Of a DNA stretch of 64,000 nucleotides, positions 10,301 through 18,284 are shown in pieces. Under the pieces are notes generated by a model. The model worked only from the letters and a program-made list of their open reading frames with translations. It was not told the origin of the DNA and ran no database searches. A program made the translations under genes and the position numbers. Origin of the DNA: Conyzicola nivalis (GTDB lineage: Bacteria; Actinomycetota; Actinomycetes; Actinomycetales; Microbacteriaceae); contig NZ_BMGB01000001.1 of NCBI RefSeq assembly GCF_014639655.1, positions 496,001 through 560,000 of the forward strand, written 5' to 3'. Within the stretch, counting starts at the first letter, position 1; the number at the start of each line of letters is the position of its first letter.

Positions 10301-11976
10301 CGTTGCGAGAGCGAGTCTCCGCGAAAACGGAATATCCGCATCTTGCCGGTTTGCGCCCCGACCTCTATCGCTGCTTCATGGAACAGACGTGGCGGCATGT
10401 TTCGCCGAGAGGGATAGTTGCGCTCATTCACCCCGAAACCCATTTCACGGACGAGAAGGCTGGGCGGCTTCGATCGGCGACGTATCGACGACTCCGGCGC
10501 CATTGGCAGTTCATCAACGAATTCTCATTATTTGAGATTCATCATCTCGTGTCGTATGGCATCCACGTGTACGGCGCCGAATCCACAACCGTCGATTTTG
10601 CGATGGCTACTTCTATTTATCATCCGTCGGTAGTTGAGAGGTCACTGCTTCATGACGGAAGCGGTCAGGAGCCCGGCCTTAAAGACCCAGATGGCAACTG
10701 GGACGTTCGCCCGCATCGCAACCGGATTATTCGGGTCACTGATGAAACACTCGTGACCTGGCACGCCATTCTCGAAGGTGTTGAAGTTCCCGTGGCGCAG
10801 ACTCGGATGGTGTACGCAGTAAACACCGATGTGGCCTCGGTCTTGGCAAAGCTCGTCGACGCGCCTCGAATCGCCAACCTAGGTTTGGAATTTAGCGCAG
10901 GGCTCATCGAAACCCAAGCGCGAGCCAAAAGAATAATTGAGCACAAATGGACTAGGCCGACGGAATGGGCTGACGTCGTGCTGCAAGGTCCTCACATCCA
11001 CGTCGCAAATCCTGCCTACAAAAGACCCAACCCGGCGTTGCTTCACAACCAGGACTGGTCTGCAACCGATCTTGAAGCGCTCGGTCCTGAAGAGATTCCG
11101 TCCACTTCGTATAAACGCGTTGCAAGCCTGGCTGTGTATAGAAACGCTTACGGCCATTCAACGTCTGCGACCGGCTCATCCCTCGACCTAACGAGACTCG
11201 CATGGCGAGGAATGGCAGCCAACACTGGTGAGCGAACTCTCATACCTGTCATCCTTCCGCCCGAGGTGGGACACGTGAACGTAGTGTTCTCGGCGGGCAA
11301 AGCGGGGCTTGGTGTCTCCTCCCTAATCGGAGCGCTAGCCGGAATGTCGTCCCTGCTCGGTGATTTCACTATTCGCATCTCACCAAAAAGCAATATTTAC
11401 ATGTCCTCCGCCGAGCGGGTTCCAATGGTTGATCGACAGGCGCTCTTGCCGGCTCTGTCCTTGCGCCTGATGCGTCTGAATGCTGTTAGTGCCCAATACG
11501 CGCAACTTTGGACTGATTCATGGACTTCTGAGAACCTCGCGGACAAGTGGACTGGCGGACTGCAATTCGACGGGAGACGAGAACTTGGACTAGTGAATAG
11601 TGTGTGGGGCAGGGACACCCCGCTGCGTCGGGCATCGGACAGGCGCCAAGCGCTTCTCGAGATCGATGCTCTCGCCGCGATCGCTTTCGGCGTAACAGCT
11701 GACGAACTCTGCACTATCTACCGCACACAGTTTCCGGTGCTGTATGGGTACGACCACGAAAGTCACTACTACGACGTGAACGGGAGATTGGTACCCAACC
11801 CGATATTGAGCATCTGGAAGAAGAAGGGCGATCTGATCTCGGACGAGGAGCGCACCGCGACCAATCAGGCGGGTAACTCTTATGAGTACAAGTTGCCGTT
11901 CGTGACCCTCGACCGAGAGGCTGACATGCGGCAGGCGTACACCCACTTCGAGACAATTCTGAAGGAGCGCACGTGA
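7321..11976 (+). CDS. Eco57I-like N6-adenine DNA methyltransferase, DrmMI/PglX-like
   Basis: A 1551-aa protein; the ATG at 7321 overlaps the upstream TAA by one base. Methylase motifs: X-like SYYTPE (Tyr530-531), SAM-binding motif I CEPALGSGAF (567-576) and catalytic motif IV NPPW (936-939), an adenine-N6 signature. The 360 residues between motifs I and IV form an unusually long insert. The first 520 residues contain no PD-(D/E)xK I can see, so it looks like a methylase without its own nuclease, like DrmMI or PglX rather than a complete type IIG enzyme. After motif IV the DNA becomes much more AT-rich (about 10200-11600): sixty bases from 10501 hold 24 G/C, against 39 from 9001. That is where a target recognition domain is expected, suggesting an exchanged specificity module. 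Confidence 0.88.
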   Translation: MPNSDAFIVSEDWISESYFTSDATKQSYFARVIERRKGWEARKAELGNSPLTRFSAVRGEISSLIVAAADESTGDGSRADAAHDLTALLHRTLGFHDPGRAQRSSGPITWVRSTSVDTDVVALVDAMPADSLEDLLSKETGRLSEPWLDDDGKEIASVVARALSSIFADSESPDFAVVFAGRWTLVAERSRWAEGRYLAIDVQLVADRNEVKRGGEIDSALAALHSDSFIPEADGSVWWSLTLDDSIKHTVGVSQDLREGIRLSIEDIANEVVQRRATKGLEPLPDDQAQPLAIQSLRFLYRILFLLFAEASPELEVLPTNAADYDKGYSLDRLRELVQVKIESPKAKNGTHFYDSLAVLFRLVDQGHTPPKSDEEHDALTFNALRADLFSSSATSHIDEVGLGNEALQRVLDRLLLSKKQNNKQRGFISYAELGINQLGAVYEGLMSYTGFFASEPLYEVAPNGDSSKGSWVVPVAHVDAEAENAETWIDPHFVRREDEITQASAPVKHDRGEFVFRLAGRERQQSASYYTPEVLTRFTVSQALEELLDQDGVVTSAEAVLAITVCEPALGSGAFAIEAVRQLAEAYLKRRQNELGMRVDPEEYTRELQRVKAYIALHQVYGVDLNGTAVELAEISLWLDTMAPGLDAPWFGLHLRRGNSLIGARRAVYSAGQVADKSWLKAVPRDVALDEFDGIGAGIHHFLLPAEGWGATAGAKEGKELAPAAVTALKAWRRTVALKPSKKQVDELASISQRVEVLWGFARRRLEIADREVRRSIPVWGRDVETAGAVTREQIESSLADANGSYRRLRRIMDAWNALWFWPLTDAATGGVAPPTMQQWIDACRLIVGRTVEAKPAALRQGQASLSGGQSWTELDTEEQIELGYAGAVPIDDVLAKHPWLGVCEGVANQQGFFHWELDFAPVFERGGFDLQVGNPPWVRPDFDEAASLAESDVWWALVNKPPEEVARARRATVLAFDATRESYLSDVTSVVALRERVSAKTEYPHLAGLRPDLYRCFMEQTWRHVSPRGIVALIHPETHFTDEKAGRLRSATYRRLRRHWQFINEFSLFEIHHLVSYGIHVYGAESTTVDFAMATSIYHPSVVERSLLHDGSGQEPGLKDPDGNWDVRPHRNRIIRVTDETLVTWHAILEGVEVPVAQTRMVYAVNTDVASVLAKLVDAPRIANLGLEFSAGLIETQARAKRIIEHKWTRPTEWADVVLQGPHIHVANPAYKRPNPALLHNQDWSATDLEALGPEEIPSTSYKRVASLAVYRNAYGHSTSATGSSLDLTRLAWRGMAANTGERTLIPVILPPEVGHVNVVFSAGKAGLGVSSLIGALAGMSSLLGDFTIRISPKSNIYMSSAERVPMVDRQALLPALSLRLMRLNAVSAQYAQLWTDSWTSENLADKWTGGLQFDGRRELGLVNSVWGRDTPLRRASDRRQALLEIDALAAIAFGVTADELCTIYRTQFPVLYGYDHESHYYDVNGRLVPNPILSIWKKKGDLISDEERTATNQAGNSYEYKLPFVTLDREADMRQAYTHFETILKERT

Positions 11977-14900
11977 GCGAACTGCTGCCCACCCGCCTGA
12001 CCCAGCGAATAAGAGCATCGCTCGTCGACTACCTCACGACAACGTTCGCCCTCTCAGATGATGACGCGCAGCGTGAGCTCGAGAGGTTTCTTGTGCACGA
12101 GACTGAGGGTATTTTTCGCGGTCCGTTCGTGCGCACCCGGTTGCCGTACGGCCCTGCGGCCGCGGGATGGGAACGGGCGCTTGAGTGGTACCCGCGAGAG
12201 TTCACCCCCTACGGGCACCAGGCCAAAGCGTTCAGGCGGCTCTCTTCCGCGGCATCCGTCAATGCGCGCCCTCAGCCGACGCTGGTGACCACGGGAACCG
12301 GCTCGGGCAAGACCGAGGCGTTTCTTGTGCCGATCATCGATCACGTCCTCCGCGCTCGCCGCGAGAACATCACGGGGGTTAAAGCGCTCATTCTCTACCC
12401 GATGAACGCGCTCGCCAACGACCAGGCGAAGCGGCTCACCGAGTTGCTGACCAGCGACCCGCGGCTCTCGGGTGTGACGGCTGCGCTGTACACAGGTGAG
12501 CAGTCGGAGAAGCGCACTCGCGTTTCGGAGAAGGGGCTCATCACCGATCGCACAGTCATTCGGCAGAGTGCTCCGGACATTCTTCTCACCAACTACAAGA
12601 TGCTCGATCAGCTGCTGCTTAGGCATGAAGATGCCAAGCTCTGGTCGGCCTCGGCGACGAGTCTGCAATACGTTGTGCTCGACGAGTTCCATATCTACGA
12701 CGGAGCCCAGGGGACCGACGTTGCGATGCTTCTGCGTCGTCTCGGCGCAACGCTCAAGAGCTACTGGTCCGACGACTCGCCCGTGACTAGAAGTGACTGG
12801 TCGCGCCCGCTTGGCCGGGCCACCCCGGTCGCCACCTCGGCGACACTCGGCGACGGCGGCGACCCGGGCGCCATGCTCGCCTTCGCCCGAACCGTGTTCG
12901 GCGACGAGTTTGATGCGACAAGTGTCGTGACCGAGGCACGCGTCACTGTCGACGAGTGGGCCCGGTCGGAGGTCGAGACGACTCCCGACGTGACTGTCGA
13001 CCTGCTCGTTGGCATAAACGACGCGGTCGATCGGCTTGGCGACGGTGCTGACGCGTCGCACATCGCGTCGGAGGTGCTGAAGCAGCTCTGGGGCGCCGAG
13101 GTTATCGTTGGCGACTCTTCGCTATCGCTCATGCGGTATTCAACGCGGCATCCGCTCATTCGCACGATTGTTCGGGCAACCAAGGATGCCGTGGGGATCG
13201 ACGACCTTGCACGCACGGTATTCGAGGGCACCGGGGCATCCGCTGCCCCCGCGGACGTGCGGGTCGACGCCGTCGTCAATCTCGTCGCCATGCTCAGCCA
13301 CGTGCGCAAAGTCTGCGGCCGGGCCGCGGTCGGTATCGACGTTCACCTGTGGGTGCGCGAACTAAGTCGCATCGATCGCGCCGCCGCGGCGCAGCCGGCA
13401 TTCCGCTGGACCGACGACGGAGTGACCTTGGGGCACGACGCGATCGATGTCACCGACAGTGGGGCGTTCGACGCCTATCCGGCGATCTATTGTCGCCACT
13501 GTGGCCGGTCGGGCTGGGGGGTTGTTCTGGCAGCCACGGGTGCCGATCTCGATGCGGACGACTCCGACATCCGTCGCAGGCACCTGGTCGGCGACGACCG
13601 CTTTCGGCCGCTGATATTCGCGCCAAAGGAAGCGGATTACGTCTACTTCGAACAGCGCGATCGGCAGATTGAGGGTCTGCGCTGGCTGCATACCCGCAAC
13701 CGTCAGCTCGTCGCCGCCCTGCCCGCCGATGGCGACGCGGATTTCGATGCCGGCTATGTGCTGCCCGTACTCACGCACGTTGGGCTCGATGCCGGCGAGA
13801 GGTCGAAAGACGACTGGTGCCCGTCCTGCCTGAAGGCCGACGGCATTCGCTTCCTCGGCAGCGCCATCGCAACGCTGCTCTCTGTGACCCTGTCGAGCAT
13901 GTTCGGCGAATCATCCATCGACGTGGGGGAGAAGAAGGCGCTCGTCTTCACCGACAGTGTGCAGGATGCCGCACACCGGGCCGGCTTCGTTCAGGCGCGC
14001 TCGCACGTACTGACGCTGCGCGCCGCTCTGCGCAGCGCACTCGGAAATGCGAGCGTGAGCCTCGACCAACTCGTCGACGGCGCGATGCGCGACGCAGGAG
14101 TCGACAGGTTCGCACGGTACCGGCTGGTGCCGCCAGACCTCACCGGTAACGACCTGTTTCGCGAGTACTGGTCACCAGCCGGCGACCACGCGGCTCGACG
14201 TTCGGTGACTGCCGTGCGCAACCGGCTGCTCTTCGACGCGGTGCTCGAATTCGGTTTGCAGAGCCGCGTCGGTCGAACCCTCGAACTCACCGGCAGCGTC
14301 ACGGCCGAGGTCGACGGCGGACCGGCCGCCGCCCTCGCCGCCATCGCGCGGAACGTCTGGCTCGAGTACGACCAGGGCGACCTACTGGGCGGCGCCGAGA
14401 TTGCGGCCCCCACCAGTGCCGCAGGAGCGCTGTGGGTGCGCGGGGTACTCGAACGCATGCGAGAGCAGGGAGCGATTCAGCATCCGTGGCTCGACAGCTA
14501 TGTGAAAGAAGACGGCAATCGCTACCGGATCTGGGGCGGCCGCAACCGCGCGGTTGGAGTACCCGCGTTTCCGAGTGGACGCCCAGCGCCCGCCTTTCCC
14601 CGAGTCGGAGTGAAGACTGCTGTCAGGCGCGACAACCTCGACAACGTCTCATCGTCGCAGGGCTGGTACGCGCTTTGGGCTGCCAAGTGCCTTTCTGGGC
14701 TCACCGCGAGTGAGGGGGCAAAGCTCGCGCGAATGCTCTTCGTCGAACTCGACAAGCGCGACGTCATCGGGTCGGTCAAGACTGACTCGGCCGCCGATGT
14801 ATATTTTCTACGCAGCGATCAGATTGTGCTTGCACAAGCGCACAGCGACGAACTCGATAGTGGTCGCCTGCAGCTTCGGTGCGACGTATGCGACAACCTC

Positions 14901-17900
14901 GTACCCGGAAGTGCTTCGGTCATCGACCAGCTCGCGGATGGACCGTGCACGGTCTCGCGCTGTCCAGGACGCCTGAAGCGTCGCGCTGGAAAGGGCGGTT
15001 TTTACCGCGGCCTGTATGCGTCGAGCGATATGCGTCGCGTCGTGGCGCGGGAGCACACGAGCCTGCTGGAGTCGGCCACCCGGTTGCAGTACGAGACGGC
15101 CTTCAAGTCGAGAACCGCAGAACCGGATGCTCCCAACGTGCTCGTCGCGACGCCAACCCTCGAGATGGGTATCGACATCGGCGACCTCTCGGCGGTGTTT
15201 CTCGCTTCGCTGCCGCGCACTGTCGCTTCGTACGTGCAGCGAGTTGGCCGTGCCGGCCGTCTCACGGGAAACTCGCTGAGCATCACCTACGTCACCGGCC
15301 GAGGCGAAAATTTGCCACGAGTCGGAGATCCGCTGTCGGTAATCAACGGGAGCGTGCAACCGCCCGCGACGTATCTGTCGGCCGAAGAGATCTTGCGGAG
15401 ACAATTCCTGGCGTTCCTCGGTGACCGCATCGCTCGGGATCCTCTAGCGGATCATCCCAAGACCGCGCAGGGCGCACTCGGCGGAATAGGCGAGGGCACC
15501 TATCTCGGAAGAGTCGCGACATCCGCCACCCATGACGCCCTCAGAACGTTCCTGAATTCCTTCGACGGGGTATCCGACGAAGTCGTGGGCCGAATCGAAG
15601 GGTGGATTTCTCGCGGCGAGTCTGACGTGAGCGAATTGGACCGTTTTCTCGCTCGGGCTGCAGCGCGGTGGCACGCGACCGTCGATGAACTCGGCTTTCG
15701 CAAGGCGAAACTCGTCGAAATAATCCCTGAGCTGGAGTTGAAGGCGTTATCGCCAGCTGCGACCGACGATGACAAGCGTGCGGAGCGATCGGCGCGGGCA
15801 GCACTGAGAATGACTGAGGGACAGCTCGGACGGCTGAAGGGCGAGTACTGGATCAGTGTGCTTGAGGAGTACGGAATCTACCCGAACTACACTCTCCTCG
15901 ACGATTCAGTGAACCTCGATGTCGCGATGAGTTGGTTCGACCCGGAGACTCAAAAATGGGAATCCGACACGATGAATTACCAGCGCGGCTCCGCTAGCGC
16001 ATTGACTGAATTCGCGCCCGGAGCCACGTTCTATTCGCGTGGTTTCGTTGTCAAAGTCGACGCCGTCGATCTCGGCCAGGAGCCCACTGTAACGACGCCC
16101 TGGACCTACTGCGCCGCCTGCGGATTCGCGAGAGCAGAGCTGCCTGGGATGGTCGCACTGACAGCGTGCCCGCGCTGCGGAAGCGGCTCGATCGCCGACG
16201 TCAAGCAGCGACTCGACACCGTGCAGATGTCCGGGGTCTCCGCACAGATCCGCCGTGACGACGCCCTCATCAACGACTCGCGCGACGAACGTGAGCGCAC
16301 CCGGTTCACCGTGCTGACTGCGGCGGACATCAACGATTCGAACGTAAAAGCCCAGTGGTTCGTCGACGGGTATGACTTCGGCATGCGCCACCTGTCCGAC
16401 GTCGACATCCGCTGGATCAACCTCGGCCCAGCCGGCAAACAGGCGATTTCGCGAGCGCTAGCCGGACACGAAGTGATGAGCCCCTTATTCCGAGTCTGCG
16501 ACACCTGCGGCAAGCTCGACGAATCGAGCAAGTCGAATGGCAGAGACGAGCATCGCCCTTGGTGCCCCCGCCGCGACGACCACGACGAGCACACTCGTTC
16601 CGTCGCACTGATGCGCCACCTTCACACCCAAGGTGTGGTCGTTCGGCTCCCGACAGTACTGAAGTACGACAAATTCGCCGTGCCGAGCCTATCGGCCGCT
16701 TTGCTTCTCGGTTTGCGAGAGCTGATGGGTGGCGCACCGGACCACATCCAGATCGCCCAGATTACTGAGCCTCTCGGCGGGGCGGGCGAAGTCGCCGACG
16801 CGCTGCTCCTTCACGACGTCGTACCCGGAGGCACCGGATACCTCGCAGAGCTCGCCCGACCGGCGCGAGTCTGGGCGCTTCTCCACGCCGCATGGGAACG
16901 AGTGCGTGACTGCCCATGTCGCGAAGAAGAACGACTTGCCTGTCACCGGTGCTTGCTGCCGTTTGCTGCGCCGTGGCAGACCGGCGAGGTCGCACGGGAG
17001 ACCGCAGAAGTGCTGTTGCGCCGCATCCTCGCGTCCGGCGGCGACGAGGTGCCGGATGTCGCGCCCTCCGCTCACGGATGGAAGCTGCTCGACGCGCCGC
17101 CCGCTCCTGTAATCGACGAATCTCACTTGGAAGCCCGATTCCGAGAGGCCTTATCCGCACGACTGTCCGCTGTCGGCGCAACGGTGAAGGAGACTCCAAC
17201 GGCTCTTGGCAACCAACTAACAGTCACGCTGCCGGGCGACTCTCGGCTGTGGTGGCTGGAGCCGCAGGTGCATCTTGGCGCAACGGTGCCGGACTTCGTG
17301 CTCCGCTGCTCTGACACGACCATTCCGAGGGTCGCGATTTACACAGATGGCTTCACGTTCCACGCGACCGTTGCGCACAACCGAATTGCCGACGACGCGC
17401 ACAAACGATCCGTGCTCCGCGCCCAGGGTTACGCAGTACTGGCCGTCAGCTGGAACGACTTGACCATGGACTCGGTGGCCGATCCTTGGTGGTACAGCCA
17501 GGCAGCCGTGCAGAACGCGCTGACGCAAAACGTCAACCTCTCCGCGGGCGTGGTCGATGCGTCCCGCGGAGGCCCTCTGACCATGCTCATCCGCTGGATG
17601 CAAACGCCCGAACCTGACCGTTGGCGACAATTCGGCGATGCCGTACCGCTACTCCTCGCCGCTGCCCCGCTTGGAGAGACTCCCGTCGGCATTTCAGCGT
17701 CAGAGCTCGCTGCATTCCAGGTGCTAGGCACTGTGCAGAGCGGAACGGGTGCGTTTGGGTTGACTGTGGATGCTGGGCCACACGTCTCCTTCGTTGCGCT
17801 GCTCAGCCATTCGAGCGGCGCTCTCGTCACAGACGTGGGGCTCGTCCTCGATAATCGTACGGGCACCATGGTCGAGCCCACCTTCTCCGAGAGCTGGCGG

Positions 17901-18284
17901 CGATGGCTGACGTTGTCCAATCTGATGTTCGCCAGACAGGCGCCATTCGCGATAGCCGGAGTGTCGTCGATCGAGAAGAATCTGGTTGCTGGCGATCCCG
18001 CGGCGGTTTCGTTCTCGCCGGTGTGGGCGGGACTCCTCGAAATGGCGGCCAGCGATGAAGAACGCGAACTGCTCCGTGAACTGGTGGACGCCAACATCGA
18101 GACCCCGGAACTCGGCGTCGAGGTCGGAGACGGCATCCCCGTTTCCATCGCGTGGCCGGCACACAAGATCGCCGTAGAACTGGGCCTCGAGAGTCGAGAC
18201 ATCGAAGATCTACGCACAACCGGCTGGATGGTCGTTCCGGCAATCGTTCACGACATCGTTGCCGCATTGGAAGGAAGCCGATGA
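11973..18284 (+). CDS. DEAD/DEAH helicase-DUF1998 fusion with C-terminal Vsr-like nuclease domain
   Basis: A 2103-aa protein; GTG at 11973 overlaps the methylase TGA (GTGA). Helicase part: Walker A TGTGSGKT (107-114), YPMNALANDQ, DEFH (Asp237) and motif VI QRVGRAGR (from 1089). Several Cys pairs look like zinc ribbons (YCRHCG, CPSC, CDVC, YCAACG with CPRCG, VCDTCG). The DUF1998/MZB end has VPGGTGYL and the Cys cluster CPCREEERLACHRC (from Cys1647). The last 330 residues contain VPDF (Asp1774), AIYTDG (Asp1792) and a following HKRSVLRAQGY, the layout of Vsr/DUF559-like PD-(D/E)xK nucleases. MrfA/YprA joins helicase and DUF1998 in a shorter chain; DISARM splits them as DrmA and DrmB. This protein resembles DrmA plus DrmB plus nuclease. 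The nuclease call is the least certain part. Confidence 0.82.
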   Translation: MSELLPTRLTQRIRASLVDYLTTTFALSDDDAQRELERFLVHETEGIFRGPFVRTRLPYGPAAAGWERALEWYPREFTPYGHQAKAFRRLSSAASVNARPQPTLVTTGTGSGKTEAFLVPIIDHVLRARRENITGVKALILYPMNALANDQAKRLTELLTSDPRLSGVTAALYTGEQSEKRTRVSEKGLITDRTVIRQSAPDILLTNYKMLDQLLLRHEDAKLWSASATSLQYVVLDEFHIYDGAQGTDVAMLLRRLGATLKSYWSDDSPVTRSDWSRPLGRATPVATSATLGDGGDPGAMLAFARTVFGDEFDATSVVTEARVTVDEWARSEVETTPDVTVDLLVGINDAVDRLGDGADASHIASEVLKQLWGAEVIVGDSSLSLMRYSTRHPLIRTIVRATKDAVGIDDLARTVFEGTGASAAPADVRVDAVVNLVAMLSHVRKVCGRAAVGIDVHLWVRELSRIDRAAAAQPAFRWTDDGVTLGHDAIDVTDSGAFDAYPAIYCRHCGRSGWGVVLAATGADLDADDSDIRRRHLVGDDRFRPLIFAPKEADYVYFEQRDRQIEGLRWLHTRNRQLVAALPADGDADFDAGYVLPVLTHVGLDAGERSKDDWCPSCLKADGIRFLGSAIATLLSVTLSSMFGESSIDVGEKKALVFTDSVQDAAHRAGFVQARSHVLTLRAALRSALGNASVSLDQLVDGAMRDAGVDRFARYRLVPPDLTGNDLFREYWSPAGDHAARRSVTAVRNRLLFDAVLEFGLQSRVGRTLELTGSVTAEVDGGPAAALAAIARNVWLEYDQGDLLGGAEIAAPTSAAGALWVRGVLERMREQGAIQHPWLDSYVKEDGNRYRIWGGRNRAVGVPAFPSGRPAPAFPRVGVKTAVRRDNLDNVSSSQGWYALWAAKCLSGLTASEGAKLARMLFVELDKRDVIGSVKTDSAADVYFLRSDQIVLAQAHSDELDSGRLQLRCDVCDNLVPGSASVIDQLADGPCTVSRCPGRLKRRAGKGGFYRGLYASSDMRRVVAREHTSLLESATRLQYETAFKSRTAEPDAPNVLVATPTLEMGIDIGDLSAVFLASLPRTVASYVQRVGRAGRLTGNSLSITYVTGRGENLPRVGDPLSVINGSVQPPATYLSAEEILRRQFLAFLGDRIARDPLADHPKTAQGALGGIGEGTYLGRVATSATHDALRTFLNSFDGVSDEVVGRIEGWISRGESDVSELDRFLARAAARWHATVDELGFRKAKLVEIIPELELKALSPAATDDDKRAERSARAALRMTEGQLGRLKGEYWISVLEEYGIYPNYTLLDDSVNLDVAMSWFDPETQKWESDTMNYQRGSASALTEFAPGATFYSRGFVVKVDAVDLGQEPTVTTPWTYCAACGFARAELPGMVALTACPRCGSGSIADVKQRLDTVQMSGVSAQIRRDDALINDSRDERERTRFTVLTAADINDSNVKAQWFVDGYDFGMRHLSDVDIRWINLGPAGKQAISRALAGHEVMSPLFRVCDTCGKLDESSKSNGRDEHRPWCPRRDDHDEHTRSVALMRHLHTQGVVVRLPTVLKYDKFAVPSLSAALLLGLRELMGGAPDHIQIAQITEPLGGAGEVADALLLHDVVPGGTGYLAELARPARVWALLHAAWERVRDCPCREEERLACHRCLLPFAAPWQTGEVARETAEVLLRRILASGGDEVPDVAPSAHGWKLLDAPPAPVIDESHLEARFREALSARLSAVGATVKETPTALGNQLTVTLPGDSRLWWLEPQVHLGATVPDFVLRCSDTTIPRVAIYTDGFTFHATVAHNRIADDAHKRSVLRAQGYAVLAVSWNDLTMDSVADPWWYSQAAVQNALTQNVNLSAGVVDASRGGPLTMLIRWMQTPEPDRWRQFGDAVPLLLAAAPLGETPVGISASELAAFQVLGTVQSGTGAFGLTVDAGPHVSFVALLSHSSGALVTDVGLVLDNRTGTMVEPTFSESWRRWLTLSNLMFARQAPFAIAGVSSIEKNLVAGDPAAVSFSPVWAGLLEMAASDEERELLRELVDANIETPELGVEVGDGIPVSIAWPAHKIAVELGLESRDIEDLRTTGWMVVPAIVHDIVAALEGSR

